Below are positions 46,895 to 55,991 of a DNA stretch of 64,000 nucleotides, piece after piece (the stretch's first letter is position 1; each line of letters opens with the position of its first letter). Origin of the DNA: Clostridia bacterium (GTDB taxonomy: Bacteria > Bacillota > Clostridia > Oscillospirales > Acutalibacteraceae); the NCBI GenBank assembly GCA_017434855.1, contig JAFRUA010000037.1:1-64000 (forward strand), in the 5' to 3' direction. A program made the translations under genes and the position numbers. The notes beneath the pieces are model-generated. The model did no database searches, was not told the origin of the DNA, and saw only the letters and a program-made list of their open reading frames with translations.

Positions 46895-47899
46895 ATGTCT
46901 CAGTGTTACATTCCGGCGTCTTACCGTTCGCACCTGTCGCTGCGCCAGACAGAGCTGGCCATCAAAAAGGTCAAGGACTTTTTTGAGCGCGACCTTGCCA
47001 TCGAGCTGAACCTGACGCGCGTGTCTGCGCCCTTGTTTGTGGATGCGTCCAGCGGCATGAACGACAACCTGAACGGAACCGAGCGCCCCGTCAGTTTTGA
47101 CGTTTTCAGCGGCGAGCGGTTCGAGATCGTGCACTCGCTGGCAAAATGGAAACGCTATGCCCTGAAGCTTTACGGCTTTGAAGAAAACGAGGGGCTGTAT
47201 ACCGACATGAACGCCATCCGCCGCGATGAGGACACCGACAACATCCACTCCATTTTTGTGGACCAGTGGGACTGGGAAAAGATCATTTCCAAAGAGGCGC
47301 GCACACTCGACACGCTGAAAAAGACCGTGAAGCTGATCTATGCCGCGCTGCGCCACACGGAGTATTACATCACGAAAGAATACAACTTCATCGGCAGCCT
47401 TTTGCCGGAAAAGATCACCTTCCTCACAGCGGCCGAGCTGGAAGAACGGTACCCCGACAAAACGCGCAAAGAGCGCGAGTACGCTGCGGCAAAGGAATAC
47501 GGCGCGATCTTCCTCATCGGCATCGGCGGCAAGCTCGCCGACGGCAAGCCCCATGACGGCCGTGCCCCGGACTATGACGACTGGGCGCTCAACGGCGACA
47601 TCATCGTGTACTACCCGGTGCTGGACATCGCGCTGGAGCTCAGCTCCATGGGCATCCGCGTGGATGAGGACGCGCTGCTGCGTCAGCTCAAGGAAAGCGG
47701 CAACGAGGACCGCCTGGCCCTGCCGTTCCACAAGGCGCTGATGAACGGCGAGCTGCCCTATACCATCGGCGGCGGCATCGGGCAAAGCCGGATGTGCATG
47801 TTCTTTTTGCGCAAGGCCCACATCGGCGAGGTGCAGTCCTCGTTCTGGAACAAGAAAACGGTGGACTACTGTTGCGACCACGGCGCAATTTTGCTGTAA
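46895..47899 (+). CDS. asnA: Aspartate-ammonia ligase (AsnA)
   Basis: A 334-aa ammonia-dependent asparagine synthetase, built on a class II aminoacyl-tRNA-synthetase-like core. Recognisable segments are VSAPLFVDASSGMNDNLNG (about 43), VHSLAKWKRYALK (about 84), LYTDMNAIRRDE and the closing GGGIGQSRMCMFFL (about 290), the class II motif 3 with its ATP-binding Arg. Length is standard. The dut gene follows 14 nt later. Confidence 0.96.
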   Translation: MSQCYIPASYRSHLSLRQTELAIKKVKDFFERDLAIELNLTRVSAPLFVDASSGMNDNLNGTERPVSFDVFSGERFEIVHSLAKWKRYALKLYGFEENEGLYTDMNAIRRDEDTDNIHSIFVDQWDWEKIISKEARTLDTLKKTVKLIYAALRHTEYYITKEYNFIGSLLPEKITFLTAAELEERYPDKTRKEREYAAAKEYGAIFLIGIGGKLADGKPHDGRAPDYDDWALNGDIIVYYPVLDIALELSSMGIRVDEDALLRQLKESGNEDRLALPFHKALMNGELPYTIGGGIGQSRMCMFFLRKAHIGEVQSSFWNKKTVDYCCDHGAILL

Positions 47900-47913
47900 A
47901 TGGAGGAGCCGAT

Positions 47914-48348
47914 ATGATCGTCAAAGTGAAAAAGCTGCGTGACGGCGCCGTGCTGCCAAGGCGCGGCAGCGCAGAAGCCGCGGGTGCGGACCTGTATGCC
48001 CTTTTGGACGCGCCAATCACAGTCGCCCCGGGCGAAACCGTTCTGATCCCGACCGGGCTGAGCTTTGAGCTGCCGGCGGGGTACGTCGGGCTGGTCTTTG
48101 CGCGGTCGTCCGTCGCCACAAAGCGCGGCCTGGCCCCGGCCAACAAGGTGGGGGTCATCGACAGCGATTATCGCGGCGAGCTGCTGGTCGCCCTGCACAA
48201 CCACGGCGCAGCACCGCAGACCGTCACCTCGCTGGAACGCATCGCGCAGTTTGTTGTGGCGCCTTATCTCGCGGCGGACTATGTCGAGGCCGACGAATTG
48301 ACCGACACCGCACGCGGCAGCGGCGGCTTCGGGTCGACCGGGGTCTAA
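47914..48348 (+). CDS. dut: dUTP diphosphatase
   Basis: A 144-aa trimeric dUTPase that removes dUTP and provides dUMP. Motifs: AGADLYA (about 24), ARSSVATK (about 63), NKVGVIDSDYRGE (about 76-88, with the catalytic Asp), ERIAQFVV and the C-terminal arm GSGGFGSTG. GGAGGAG precedes the ATG. Co-transcribed with asnA. Confidence 0.95.
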   Translation: MIVKVKKLRDGAVLPRRGSAEAAGADLYALLDAPITVAPGETVLIPTGLSFELPAGYVGLVFARSSVATKRGLAPANKVGVIDSDYRGELLVALHNHGAAPQTVTSLERIAQFVVAPYLAADYVEADELTDTARGSGGFGSTGV

Positions 48349-48378
48349 ATGCTGGATGCCGGATGAATCTCATAAAAT

Positions 48379-48410
48379 AACCGCCGATCTCAAGGGGTCG
48401 GCGGTTTCTT
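48379..48410. terminator. Terminator between dut and the convergent pseudogene
   Basis: AACCGCCGA pairs with TCGGCGGTT across a 10-nt loop, with T-rich sequence on both sides. Confidence 0.75.
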
Positions 48411-48433
48411 CTGTTTTGGGCGGGGGGCGCGAT

Positions 48434-50149
48434 TCAGCGTGTCAACGCGCCGGTGAGCTTGTCCTTCGTTTTCGCTGCGGAGGCCTCCAGTTTGGTCCGC
48501 AACAAATGCAGCAGATCCTTGATCAAAGCGACGTTGTCGCGTGCCAGACGGCCGGCGCGGGCAGGCGCGGCGATCTCCTCCCGGGGCGGCTGGGCGGTCC
48601 AGTGCTCGGTGTCGCAGTTCTCCGTTGTCATCGCGACCAGCGTCTTGGCGCCGTCGGGCCGCACCAGATACTGCGTGTAGGCGAAGTCGTTCACCGTGAG
48701 CTGGCGGTCGGCGGTCGTCACCGTGTACAGGATCTCGTTTTCCGCGACGCTCCAGTCCGCGTGGCGCACGTTCTTGGTGAACCAGGTGAAATCCGGGTAC
48801 ATACAGGTGGTGGCGTCGATCTTCCGGTCGGGGGAGATATATTTGCCCCTGCCCTGTTCCTCGCGCTTTGCGATATAGCGGTCGGAAAGGGTGTTGTAAA
48901 CCAGCGACGTCCTTGCGCCCATGGAGGTGTTGCGGACCGAAACGAACTCATCGGCTGCGAGGTTGCGCGACTCGCAGATCGGAATCATCTGAAAGCCGTA
49001 CTTGGCCACCACGCCGATGTGGCCGCCCTTCTTCACAAACTATTTCAGCAGCTTGTTCTGCCGAAGCTGGACGGTGTTGTGGTACGCCTCGATCTTTTCG
49101 ATCAAACCGGCGTACTGCACGCGCTTTTCGCTGCCCTCCGGACCGAAGACGTACTGCATCGCGGTGTCGTAATCCTGCAGACTCACGCAGGACCAGTAGG
49201 ACGGAATGGTGTACAGCGTCGACAGCGCCAGCGCGGACGACACGCCCTCGACCACCTTGTCATAGACCGTCTTTCGCACGGCGGCGGACAGGCCGTCCAG
49301 CAGCCCGGAATCCTCGAGGATATCGACCAGGTCCAGCACCCAGTTGTCGATCCCGCTGTTGAACAGGACGTTTTGATCCACGATGTAGCGGTGGATGGAA
49401 TCGCCGTCGGTCTTGAACTTGCCGCTGATGGACTCGCTTGTGGCGTCGTGGCCGCGCATCATGCCGCCGTCAAAGCCGATGCCCTTAATGCGGTTTTTGT
49501 AGCCGTACTTTGCAAGGTACGCCAGCACGAAATTCGTCCCGAGGCAGCGGCCGACAAGCCCGACCTGTTTGAAGCCGGTCATGGCGCAGACGCCCTCGAT
49601 ATAGGCGTCCAGCTCGTCCGCGACCTCCAGCGGAGACTTGCGCCAGTCATACCAGAAGTGGTAGCTTTCGATGCTGTAGCTGCCGCTGCGGTTGGGCGTG
49701 GTCATGCGGCTGCGGTTGGTTTCATAATCCTTCGGCGAGATGTCCGTGCCGTAGCGCGGTTCGCCGTTCTCGTCCATCCGGATGGTCTCGGTCAGTGCGC
49801 CGACCTCACGCTGCAGATCGTCATAGTACTTGTCATAGTCGCCGGTCACGACGCCCCGGGCAAAGGACTTCAGCACGCCCAGAAAGGAGGCTTTGAAATC
49901 GGAATCCGTGTTGTGCGGGTCGCCCTGCCCGCCCTCGAGCAGATCGCCGAGCGACTCGTCAAACAGCGGCGCCGGGTTGCCGTCGGCGTCGTAGATCCGG
50001 TTGCCGTCGCCAGCGAGCAGGACCACGGGCACGCTGCCCTGGGTCGTCGGCGTAATATAACCGCCGGCCTGCGCGGGCTGCGCAAACGCAGGCAGACACA
50101 GGGACAACAGCATCAGCACCGCAAGAATGATTGCCATGCATTTTTTCAT
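48434..50149 (-). pseudogene. Secreted LCAT-like hydrolase interrupted by an in-frame amber codon
   Basis: A reading frame of 571 codons from ATG 50149 with a single TAG at 49040-49042. Upstream and downstream parts are in the same frame and align along their length with the intact neighbour at 50316-51986. Visible: signal peptide (CMAIILAVLMLLSLCLPAFA), VVLLAGDGNRIYDADGN, YDWRKSPLEVADELD, nucleophile elbow GRCLG with Cys, an AYLAKYG helix, and after the stop KYGFQMIPICESRNL and the likely catalytic Asp/His segments KIDATT and VRHADW. The truncated 369-codon product would lack the Asp and His. A sequencing error or recent mutation are both possible. Confidence 0.7.
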
Positions 50150-50233
50150 TATGGGTACACCTCTTCGTTTTTTCCTATTAAGAAGTATGATACCACAGGA
50201 ATGTGGAAAAGTTGTGTCACCCCTCTTCGCAAG

Positions 50234-50252
50234 AATGAACAGTTTGTGAATT
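50234..50252 (-). promoter_or_regulatory. 19-bp upstream motif shared by the two hydrolase genes (copy 1)
   Basis: AATGAACAGTTTGTGAATT on the plus strand, 85 bp upstream of the pseudogene start; identical to 52059-52077. The ACAGTT core resembles half-sites of LytTR-type regulators such as AgrA. Function is inference. Confidence 0.45.
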
Positions 50253-50254
50253 GT

Positions 50255-50292
50255 CAAAAAAAGCCGCCCGGAGGTCAATGCAAGCTCCGGGC
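50255..50292 (-). terminator. Terminator after the intact hydrolase
   Basis: On the minus strand GCCCGGAG pairs with CTCCGGGC, followed by GGCTTTTTTTG. It separates the two hydrolase genes into different transcripts. Confidence 0.85.
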
Positions 50293-50315
50293 GATTTGAT
50301 CTGAGGATTTTTTGA

Positions 50316-51986
50316 TTAGCCGAACTTTTCTTTCAGGAAGGTGATCAGGTGCCTGAACACGCCGAAGAACGACAGCAGGAAGCGGAACACGCGGCTGACC
50401 TTGGTATGCTCTTCCTTCGGCGTTTCAGCCTCCCAGTTTTCGGTGTGGCTGTTGTCTGCCGTCATGGGTGCATAGTCAAAGTTGCCGTCGGCAGAGGGGG
50501 TAGCCACAGTGAAACGCGGCCGGTTCAGGTCCTCCACTGTGAGCTGGCGATCCGCCGCGATCACGGTATAAAGGATTGCCTCTTCATAGGGCCGCCAGTT
50601 GCTGTGCTGCACGCCCTTGAGGAACCAGGTGCTGTCCGGGAACAGACCGGTGGACGCATCAACCTGCCAGTCGCCGGAGATGTATTTGCCCTTGCCCTCG
50701 GCTTCTTTTTGCGCGATGTAATCGTCCGTCAAGGTGTTATACAGCATCGAAGTCGTGGCGCCCATGGAAGCGTAGCGCACCGACACGATGTCGTCACTCA
50801 CCAGGTTGCGCGATTCACAGATCGGCGTCATCTGGAAACCGTACTTCACAAACACCCCAATGTTGCCGCCGTTCGCGGCGAAGTCCGTCAGCATGGAATC
50901 GATGTTGACCTGCACCTGATCGTGATAGGCTTCGATCTTTTCGATCAGGCCGGCATACTTTTCGCGCTTCTCGCTGCCCTCTTCGCCGAAGATATACAGC
51001 AGCGCGTCGTCATAGTCCTGCAGGCTCACGCAGGACCAGTAGCCCGGCATGGTGAACTGGGTGGACAGCGCCAGCGCGGACGACACGCCCTCGACCACCT
51101 TGTCATAGATCGTTGCCCTGGTGACGATGGACAGCCCGTGCAGCAGCTCCGCGTGCTCGGCAAAATCAATCAGGTCCTTGACCCAGTCGGGAATCTCTAC
51201 GTCATTATTGACCTGCGCGTCGGCCAGATAGCGGTTGATGGCGTCGCCGTCGGTCTTGAACTTGCCGCTGATGGATTCGCTCAGCGCGTCCTGCCCATAC
51301 ATCACGCCGCAGTCAAAGCCGAGACCCTTGATGCGGTTCTTGCTGCCGTACTTTGCAAAGTATGCCAGCACAAAATTGCTGCCGAGGCAGGCGCCGGTCA
51401 GGGTGACCTGCGCGTGGCCCGTCATCTCACAAACGGCGTCGACAAATGCGTCCAGGTCATCCGCGATTTCCATCGGCGACCGGCGCCAGTCATAATAGAA
51501 CGGGTACTCAGCATAGTTGTACGCCGCCTTGCGGTTCGGCGTGGTCATCAATTTGTTGCGGTTTGTATAATCCGTCGAAATGATGTCGGTGCCATACTGC
51601 GGGTCGCCGTTCTCGTCCATCTGGATCTTTTCGGTCAGTTCGGCAACCTCAAACTGCAGCTTTTCATAGTATTCGTCATAGTCCCCGGTCGCAACACCGA
51701 GAATGAAGGACTTGATCACGTTCATCGCGGACTCTTTGAGGTTGGAATCCCCGTCATCCTGGTCGGAATCGTCGTCACCGCTGAACGCGCCGGTCAGCAA
51801 TTCGTCAAACTTATAGATGCGGTTGCCGTCGCCGTCATAGATCGCGTTGCCGTCGCCGCGCAGCAGAATGTTGGGCACACTCTGGTTGGTGCTCGGCTCA
51901 ATCAGCTCCTCGGCCTGCGCCGTCATCGGCAGCGCCAGCGGCAAAAGCATCAAAACCGAAAGAAAGATCGCCAAACATTTTTTCAT
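50316..51986 (-). CDS. Secreted LCAT-like alpha/beta hydrolase with Cys nucleophile elbow
   Basis: A 556-aa secreted protein. Signal peptide about 1-25; NILLRGDGNAIYDGDGN near 40; FYYDWRRSPMEIADDLDAFV (about 168), a block like the YDWR region of lecithin:cholesterol acyltransferase/PDAT enzymes; the nucleophile elbow reads GACLG, with Cys where Ser is usual; AYFAKYG follows. Later QVDASTGLFPDSTWF and QHSNW probably supply Asp and His. It ends with an amphipathic helix (FRFLLSFFGVFRHLITFLK). It could be a lipase, acyltransferase or thiol hydrolase acting outside the cell. ATG 51986 has GAGGTGG upstream. Confidence 0.68.
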   Translation of the reverse strand: MKKCLAIFLSVLMLLPLALPMTAQAEELIEPSTNQSVPNILLRGDGNAIYDGDGNRIYKFDELLTGAFSGDDDSDQDDGDSNLKESAMNVIKSFILGVATGDYDEYYEKLQFEVAELTEKIQMDENGDPQYGTDIISTDYTNRNKLMTTPNRKAAYNYAEYPFYYDWRRSPMEIADDLDAFVDAVCEMTGHAQVTLTGACLGSNFVLAYFAKYGSKNRIKGLGFDCGVMYGQDALSESISGKFKTDGDAINRYLADAQVNNDVEIPDWVKDLIDFAEHAELLHGLSIVTRATIYDKVVEGVSSALALSTQFTMPGYWSCVSLQDYDDALLYIFGEEGSEKREKYAGLIEKIEAYHDQVQVNIDSMLTDFAANGGNIGVFVKYGFQMTPICESRNLVSDDIVSVRYASMGATTSMLYNTLTDDYIAQKEAEGKGKYISGDWQVDASTGLFPDSTWFLKGVQHSNWRPYEEAILYTVIAADRQLTVEDLNRPRFTVATPSADGNFDYAPMTADNSHTENWEAETPKEEHTKVSRVFRFLLSFFGVFRHLITFLKEKFG

Positions 51987-52058
51987 TGTGAACCACCTCA
52001 AATCATTTTAATTATAATGATATTATCACAAAAATATGTCGAGTCCTCCTCCCGATAA

Positions 52059-52077
52059 AATGAACAGTTTGTGAATT
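52059..52077 (-). promoter_or_regulatory. 19-bp upstream motif shared by the two hydrolase genes (copy 2)
   Basis: Exact copy of the sequence at 50234-50252, 73 bp upstream of the intact hydrolase start. The sequence between it and the start is otherwise different in the two genes. Confidence 0.45.
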
Positions 52078-52104
52078 TTTTCCGATATCAAATATTCTCT
52101 CACG

Positions 52105-52147
52105 GCAAAAAACGCGCCCGGACCTCAAACGGTCAGGCGCGCTTTTT
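52105..52147. terminator. Bidirectional terminator
   Basis: CGCGCCCGGACC pairs with GGTCAGGCGCG (one bulge), with TTTTTT on the minus strand and CTTTTTC on the plus strand. It ends the transcript of the 134-aa membrane protein. Confidence 0.8.
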
Positions 52148-52173
52148 CAACATTGATACCGTTTTGCACTGCG

Positions 52174-52578
52174 TTACGCTTCGGCCTCCGCCTTTGCGCG
52201 GCGCTTTGCCAGGATGCGGCTGATCGCCAGCAGCGCAACCCCCACGGCGCACAGGGCGACAGACACGATCAGCAGAACGTCCTTTTTGCCGTTGCCGGCC
52301 GCTTGTTTTGCGGCAGCGTCCGTTGCGGTCGATGCAGCCGCGTCGGCGTTCTCTGTCGTCTGCACCTCAGCGGCGCCCGACGGTTCGCCGGCCGCTTCGG
52401 TCACAGGGGCCTCGCCGGGTTCTTCGGCTGCGGCAGTGTCGTCCGTCGTCCCCACCGCGGTGACCACGGCGGGCGGTTCTTCCTGCGCCACGGTCGGCCC
52501 GGCCAGGGCAAACGAGGCCGTCAGCGCAATCAGCAGACAGGCGATCAGCAGGGCGCGAATGCGGTTCATTCGTTTCAT
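52174..52578 (-). CDS. Small cell-surface protein with Ala/Glu-rich linker and C-terminal anchor
   Basis: A 134-aa protein with a signal peptide (1-26), a low-complexity Ala/Glu/Thr-rich extracellular part (about 30-95), a single transmembrane helix (KKDVLLIVSVALCAVGVALL, about 98-117) and a basic end (RILAKRRAK). There is no LPxTG signal. I do not recognise a family. It is 17 nt downstream of the coiled-coil gene and probably in the same transcript. Confidence 0.6.
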   Translation of the reverse strand: MKRMNRIRALLIACLLIALTASFALAGPTVAQEEPPAVVTAVGTTDDTAAAEEPGEAPVTEAAGEPSGAAEVQTTENADAAASTATDAAAKQAAGNGKKDVLLIVSVALCAVGVALLAISRILAKRRAKAEAEA

Positions 52579-52595
52579 AGATTTCCTCCGCAGGC

Positions 52596-53384
52596 TTATT
52601 CTTCCGTCACGGCAGCGTTCTGCGCCGGGTGCACAGAGGTGTCCGCCTGCAGCGTCTGCATGTGGCTTTCATACCCGCTCTGGAACTGCTTGTAAACGTC
52701 GGTGATCTCGTTGAGGTTGTTCATCGCGATGGTCTGATACTTGCTCAGCGCGTCGCAGACAAAGTTGTAAGAGCCCTGCGAAATCTGGCTGGCCCAGTCG
52801 CGGGCCTGCTGCTTGTGGTTTTCGCAGTCGGACTGCGTCTGCGCCACAAAGGCAGCCATTTCCTTCTGGCAGTTTTCACGGATCTCATCCGCGCGAACGC
52901 GGGCGGCCTGGGTGATGGAGTGGGCCGCGACCATTTCTTCCGCCTTTTCGCGGGCGGTCTGCATGATCTTTTCGGCGTCGTCGGTCGCCTTCTGGGTCGT
53001 GGACTGATAATAGCTCTGGGCAGAATCCACAATGCTCTTCTCTTCCATGCGGGCATTGTTGATGATGGCGTCACGCTCTGTGATGATGCTCTTGGCGTTG
53101 GCAAACTCGCCGGGCATCTTGTTGAGGATGTACTGCATCAGGTGGCTCATCTCTTCGCCGTTGACCACACGCTTGCGGCGCGAGAAAAACAGATAGCGTT
53201 TGCTGGTGGCCACATAGTTTTCCAATTCGTTGATCAGTTCTTCAAAGTCCAGGTTGCCCCAGCGGCTTTCAGCGTCGCCGGGATCAAAGGCGGCAAACTC
53301 TGCCAGATTGGAATAGGATTCCTCTTCCTGGGGCGCATAATCCTCTGCGGTCAGGTCGTTTTCAAGGTCATAGAAATTTGACAT
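52596..53384 (-). CDS. Conserved clostridial coiled-coil protein next to coaD
   Basis: A 262-aa soluble protein with an acidic N-terminus (1-45) and a long heptad-patterned helix (about 85-240). The segment VNGEEMSHLMQYILNKMP followed by ERDAIINNARMEEKSIVDSA matches a coiled-coil protein found beside coaD in many Clostridia, often labelled ATPase although no ATP-binding motif is present. It resembles DivIVA-like scaffolds in general shape only. Function unknown. Confidence 0.6.
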   Translation of the reverse strand: MSNFYDLENDLTAEDYAPQEEESYSNLAEFAAFDPGDAESRWGNLDFEELINELENYVATSKRYLFFSRRKRVVNGEEMSHLMQYILNKMPGEFANAKSIITERDAIINNARMEEKSIVDSAQSYYQSTTQKATDDAEKIMQTAREKAEEMVAAHSITQAARVRADEIRENCQKEMAAFVAQTQSDCENHKQQARDWASQISQGSYNFVCDALSKYQTIAMNNLNEITDVYKQFQSGYESHMQTLQADTSVHPAQNAAVTEE

Positions 53385-53457
53385 GGTGATCTTCCTTTCT
53401 GATTCACATTATTGTTATTGTATATTCAAAAATTAACTCACATGGTGGCAAGTTAAG

Positions 53458-53952
53458 TTAAGCGCGTTCGCTCAGGCGGGCGATGATCTCGTCACGCACA
53501 GGGTCCGGCAAAAAGCCGGAGATGTCGCCGCCCAGCGTGCAGACCTGCTTGATCATGCTGGACGACATGAACATGTTTTCGCTGCTGGCCGCCATAAAGA
53601 CGGTCTCAACCGCCGGGTTCAGGCGTTTGTTGGTCAGGGCCTGCAAAAACTCATCCTCAAAATCCGAAACCGCCCGCAGCCCCTTGACGATGACGGTCGC
53701 CTGATTGCGCCGGGCATAATCCGCCAAAAGGCCGTCGTCACAGTCCACACTGACATTCGGCAGATCGTCGACGCATTTTCGGATCAGCTCCATACGTTCT
53801 GTAAGGGTGAAGGTGTAGTTGCCCACCTTGCGGTGGTTCATCATCACGACCACGATCAGCCGGTCAAAGATCTGCGCGCTGCGGCGGATGATGTCCAGGT
53901 GCCCGATGGTCACCGGGTCAAAGGACCCCGGATAGATGGCGATTTGTTTCAT
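53458..53952 (-). CDS. coaD: Phosphopantetheine adenylyltransferase
   Basis: A 164-aa enzyme that forms dephospho-CoA from 4'-phosphopantetheine and ATP. It has the nucleotidyltransferase signature YPGSFDPVTIGHLDII (6-21, with the HxGH-type TIGH), VIVKGLRAVSDFE (about 85) and SSSMIKQV (about 128). ATG 53952 overlaps the rsmD stop by 4 bp, a very common gene pair. Confidence 0.96.
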   Translation of the reverse strand: MKQIAIYPGSFDPVTIGHLDIIRRSAQIFDRLIVVVMMNHRKVGNYTFTLTERMELIRKCVDDLPNVSVDCDDGLLADYARRNQATVIVKGLRAVSDFEDEFLQALTNKRLNPAVETVFMAASSENMFMSSSMIKQVCTLGGDISGFLPDPVRDEIIARLSERA

Positions 53953-54500
53953 ACGCTGTCCTCCTCGGGTTCGCGGTACACCCAAAGGCACACCTTGCTG
54001 TAGTGATAGCTGCGATACAGGGCAAACCGGCCGACCGTGTCGGGCAGCGTTTCGCCCAGCGGCGCCTCGCACACGATCACGGCGCCGGGGCGCATCGCCT
54101 GCGGCACCTTCGGCAGCACCGCCTGCAGCAGCCCCGTGCCATACGGCGGGTCCAGGAACGCCAGGTCAAACTGCGCGCCGCACCCGGTCAGGAACGCCGC
54201 CGCATCGGTCCGCAGCACCTTGGCGCGGTCTGTCAGCCCCGTCGCGGTCAGATTTTTTTGGACCACAGCGGAAGCCTCTTTGGAGCGGTCGATGAACACA
54301 CAGTGGGCCGCCCCGCGCGACAGCGCTTCGATCCCAAGCTGGCCGGACCCGGCAAACAGGTCCAGCACGCGCCGCCCCTCCAGTTCAAATTGAAGAATGC
54401 TGAACAGCGCCTCTTTGACCTTGTCGGTCGTGGGGCGAACGTCGTTGCCCTCCAACGTCATGAGCCGCCGGCCGCGTGCAGTTCCCGTGATGACGCGCAT
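53949..54500 (-). CDS. rsmD: 16S rRNA (guanine966-N2)-methyltransferase RsmD
   Basis: A 183-aa SAM-dependent methyltransferase acting on 16S rRNA in the 30S subunit. Blocks: VRPTTDKVKEALFSIL (about 21), VLDLFAGSGQLGIEALSRGA (about 45, SAM site) and FLDPPYGTG (about 116, catalytic DPPY). First gene of the rsmD-coaD pair; an AT-rich upstream region carries a possible TTGCAT-17-GATAAT promoter. Confidence 0.94.
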   Translation of the reverse strand: MRVITGTARGRRLMTLEGNDVRPTTDKVKEALFSILQFELEGRRVLDLFAGSGQLGIEALSRGAAHCVFIDRSKEASAVVQKNLTATGLTDRAKVLRTDAAAFLTGCGAQFDLAFLDPPYGTGLLQAVLPKVPQAMRPGAVIVCEAPLGETLPDTVGRFALYRSYHYSKVCLWVYREPEEDSV

Positions 54501-54620
54501 GACACACCTCCGATGCAGGAATCCTAATCTTTCTTATTATCTCATCTTTTTTTAAAAAATGCAACAGGTATCGCGCATTTTTTTGGATTTGTCAAAAATT
54601 TCCTGTGTAAAATGCGGGCA

Positions 54621-55589
54621 TTATTCCAGATTTGCCTTCGGCACACTGGGTTTTCTGCCGTGATTAAAGAGCTTGCGGTTGTCCAGCGCCCACTGGCGGG
54701 CCGAAAACGCCTGCGGTTCCACGGCGCTGACGGCGTTCGTGATCTCATAAACCGTCGCGTCCAGCGTATCGAGCTGGCTGAGGATCTCCGCTTCCAGGAA
54801 CATGGGGCGCACCGCCGCGCCGAATTCCGGGTCGCCGTGATGCGAAATGATCATATGCTCCAGCAGCGTGGCCGTTTTTTCGCTGATGCCAAGCTCTTTG
54901 GCCTTTTGGTCGATGCGCACGGCGCCCATGACCAGGTGGCCCAGCAGCTCGCCCTTGACGGAATAGCTTTTGACGATGCCCAGGTTGCTGACGTCAAATT
55001 CGTCGATCTTGCTGACGTCGTGCAAAATCGCGCCCGCCAGCAGCAGGTCGCGGTCCACCGCCGGATACAGCCGGCACACGGCCGAGGCCAGCTTGACGAT
55101 CGACAGCGTGTGATACAGCAGCCCGCCGCGGATGGCGTGGTGCAGCCTGAACGCCGCCGGCCAGAACAGCAGCTTTTCGCGGTTCTCTTCCATGATGGCG
55201 CGGGTGATCGTCTGCAGCTCGGCGTCCTTCAGGGAATCGACATAGGACATCAGGCTGCTGAACATCGCCTCGCCGCTGTATTCCGCCGACGGCACAAACG
55301 AGGCGACGTCCACGTTGTCGCTTTCATTGATGGGACGGATGCGCTCGATGCGGAACTGCTCGGTCCCGTTGTAATGCGTGACGGTGCCGCGCACCTTGAT
55401 GCACTCGCCGGCTTCATAGGTCCCGTGCACGCTCGCCTTATAGTCCCAGAGCTTGGCGTTGATCTCTCCGCTGCTGTCAGACAGCGTCAGGTCCAGATAC
55501 GGCACGCCCTTGACATTCACCTTTTCTTCCACGGTTTTGACCACGCAGAACCCTTCGGTCGTCCCGTTGGCATAGGTTGTAAAATTCAT
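54621..55589 (-). CDS. yhaM: 3'-5' exoribonuclease YhaM family (OB fold plus HD domain)
   Basis: A 322-aa nuclease. The N-terminal OB-fold segment (about 12-95) includes YLDLTLSDSSGEINAKLWD. The HD-domain metal ligands are HHAIRGGLLYHT (about 150), ILHDVSKIDEF (about 191) and ISHHGDPEFGA (about 250), as in B. subtilis YhaM, which degrades single-stranded RNA and DNA 3'-5'. It overlaps the Mini-III gene by 4 bp. Confidence 0.9.
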   Translation of the reverse strand: MNFTTYANGTTEGFCVVKTVEEKVNVKGVPYLDLTLSDSSGEINAKLWDYKASVHGTYEAGECIKVRGTVTHYNGTEQFRIERIRPINESDNVDVASFVPSAEYSGEAMFSSLMSYVDSLKDAELQTITRAIMEENREKLLFWPAAFRLHHAIRGGLLYHTLSIVKLASAVCRLYPAVDRDLLLAGAILHDVSKIDEFDVSNLGIVKSYSVKGELLGHLVMGAVRIDQKAKELGISEKTATLLEHMIISHHGDPEFGAAVRPMFLEAEILSQLDTLDATVYEITNAVSAVEPQAFSARQWALDNRKLFNHGRKPSVPKANLE

Positions 55590-55984
55590 GCTTCTTCCTC
55601 CATAATCTGATCAAACAGCGTACGCAGGCGGTCCGTCTGCCCGTTCAGGTATAAAAACCCGAGCAGCGCCTCCAGCGCAGTGGCATAATGGTAATCGCTT
55701 TCGGTGGCGTTTTTTGCCTTGTGATTGGTGTGGGCGTTGCGCCCGCGCCGCAGCACGGCCAGCTCGGTTTCATCCAGCAGCGGCATAATTTTTTTGGCCG
55801 CGGCCGCCTGCGACGCCGCCTTGACCAGCGACGCGGCCTTTGCGTGCTGCGATCTGACCGGGCGGTTTGCCTGACAGACCAGCGTTTCGCGGACCAGAAG
55901 ATCAAACACGGCGTCGCCGATGAACGCAAGGTTCAGCGCCGACATCTGCGCCGGGTCGCAGGGTACATCCAAAAATCTGTTCAT
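55586..55984 (-). CDS. mrnC: Mini-ribonuclease III
   Basis: A 132-aa RNase III catalytic domain without the dsRNA-binding domain; in B. subtilis it matures 23S rRNA. LAFIGDAVFDLLVR (about 19-32) holds the first acidic ligand, RRGRNAHTN is typical, and YATALEALLGFLYLNG (about 99-114) holds the final Glu. It starts 7 nt after obg. Confidence 0.93.
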   Translation of the reverse strand: MNRFLDVPCDPAQMSALNLAFIGDAVFDLLVRETLVCQANRPVRSQHAKAASLVKAASQAAAAKKIMPLLDETELAVLRRGRNAHTNHKAKNATESDYHYATALEALLGFLYLNGQTDRLRTLFDQIMEEEA

Positions 55985-55991
55985 ACCGTCC

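Noticed and set aside
48434..49036. Separate small gene starting at GTG 49036
   Set aside because: No ribosome site, and it is the in-frame continuation of the upstream hydrolase after one TAG, matching the intact paralogue.
49040..49042. TAG recoded as pyrrolysine
   Set aside because: No pylT/pylS genes or related context are seen, and the aligned paralogue has an ordinary acidic residue there; mutation or error is simpler.
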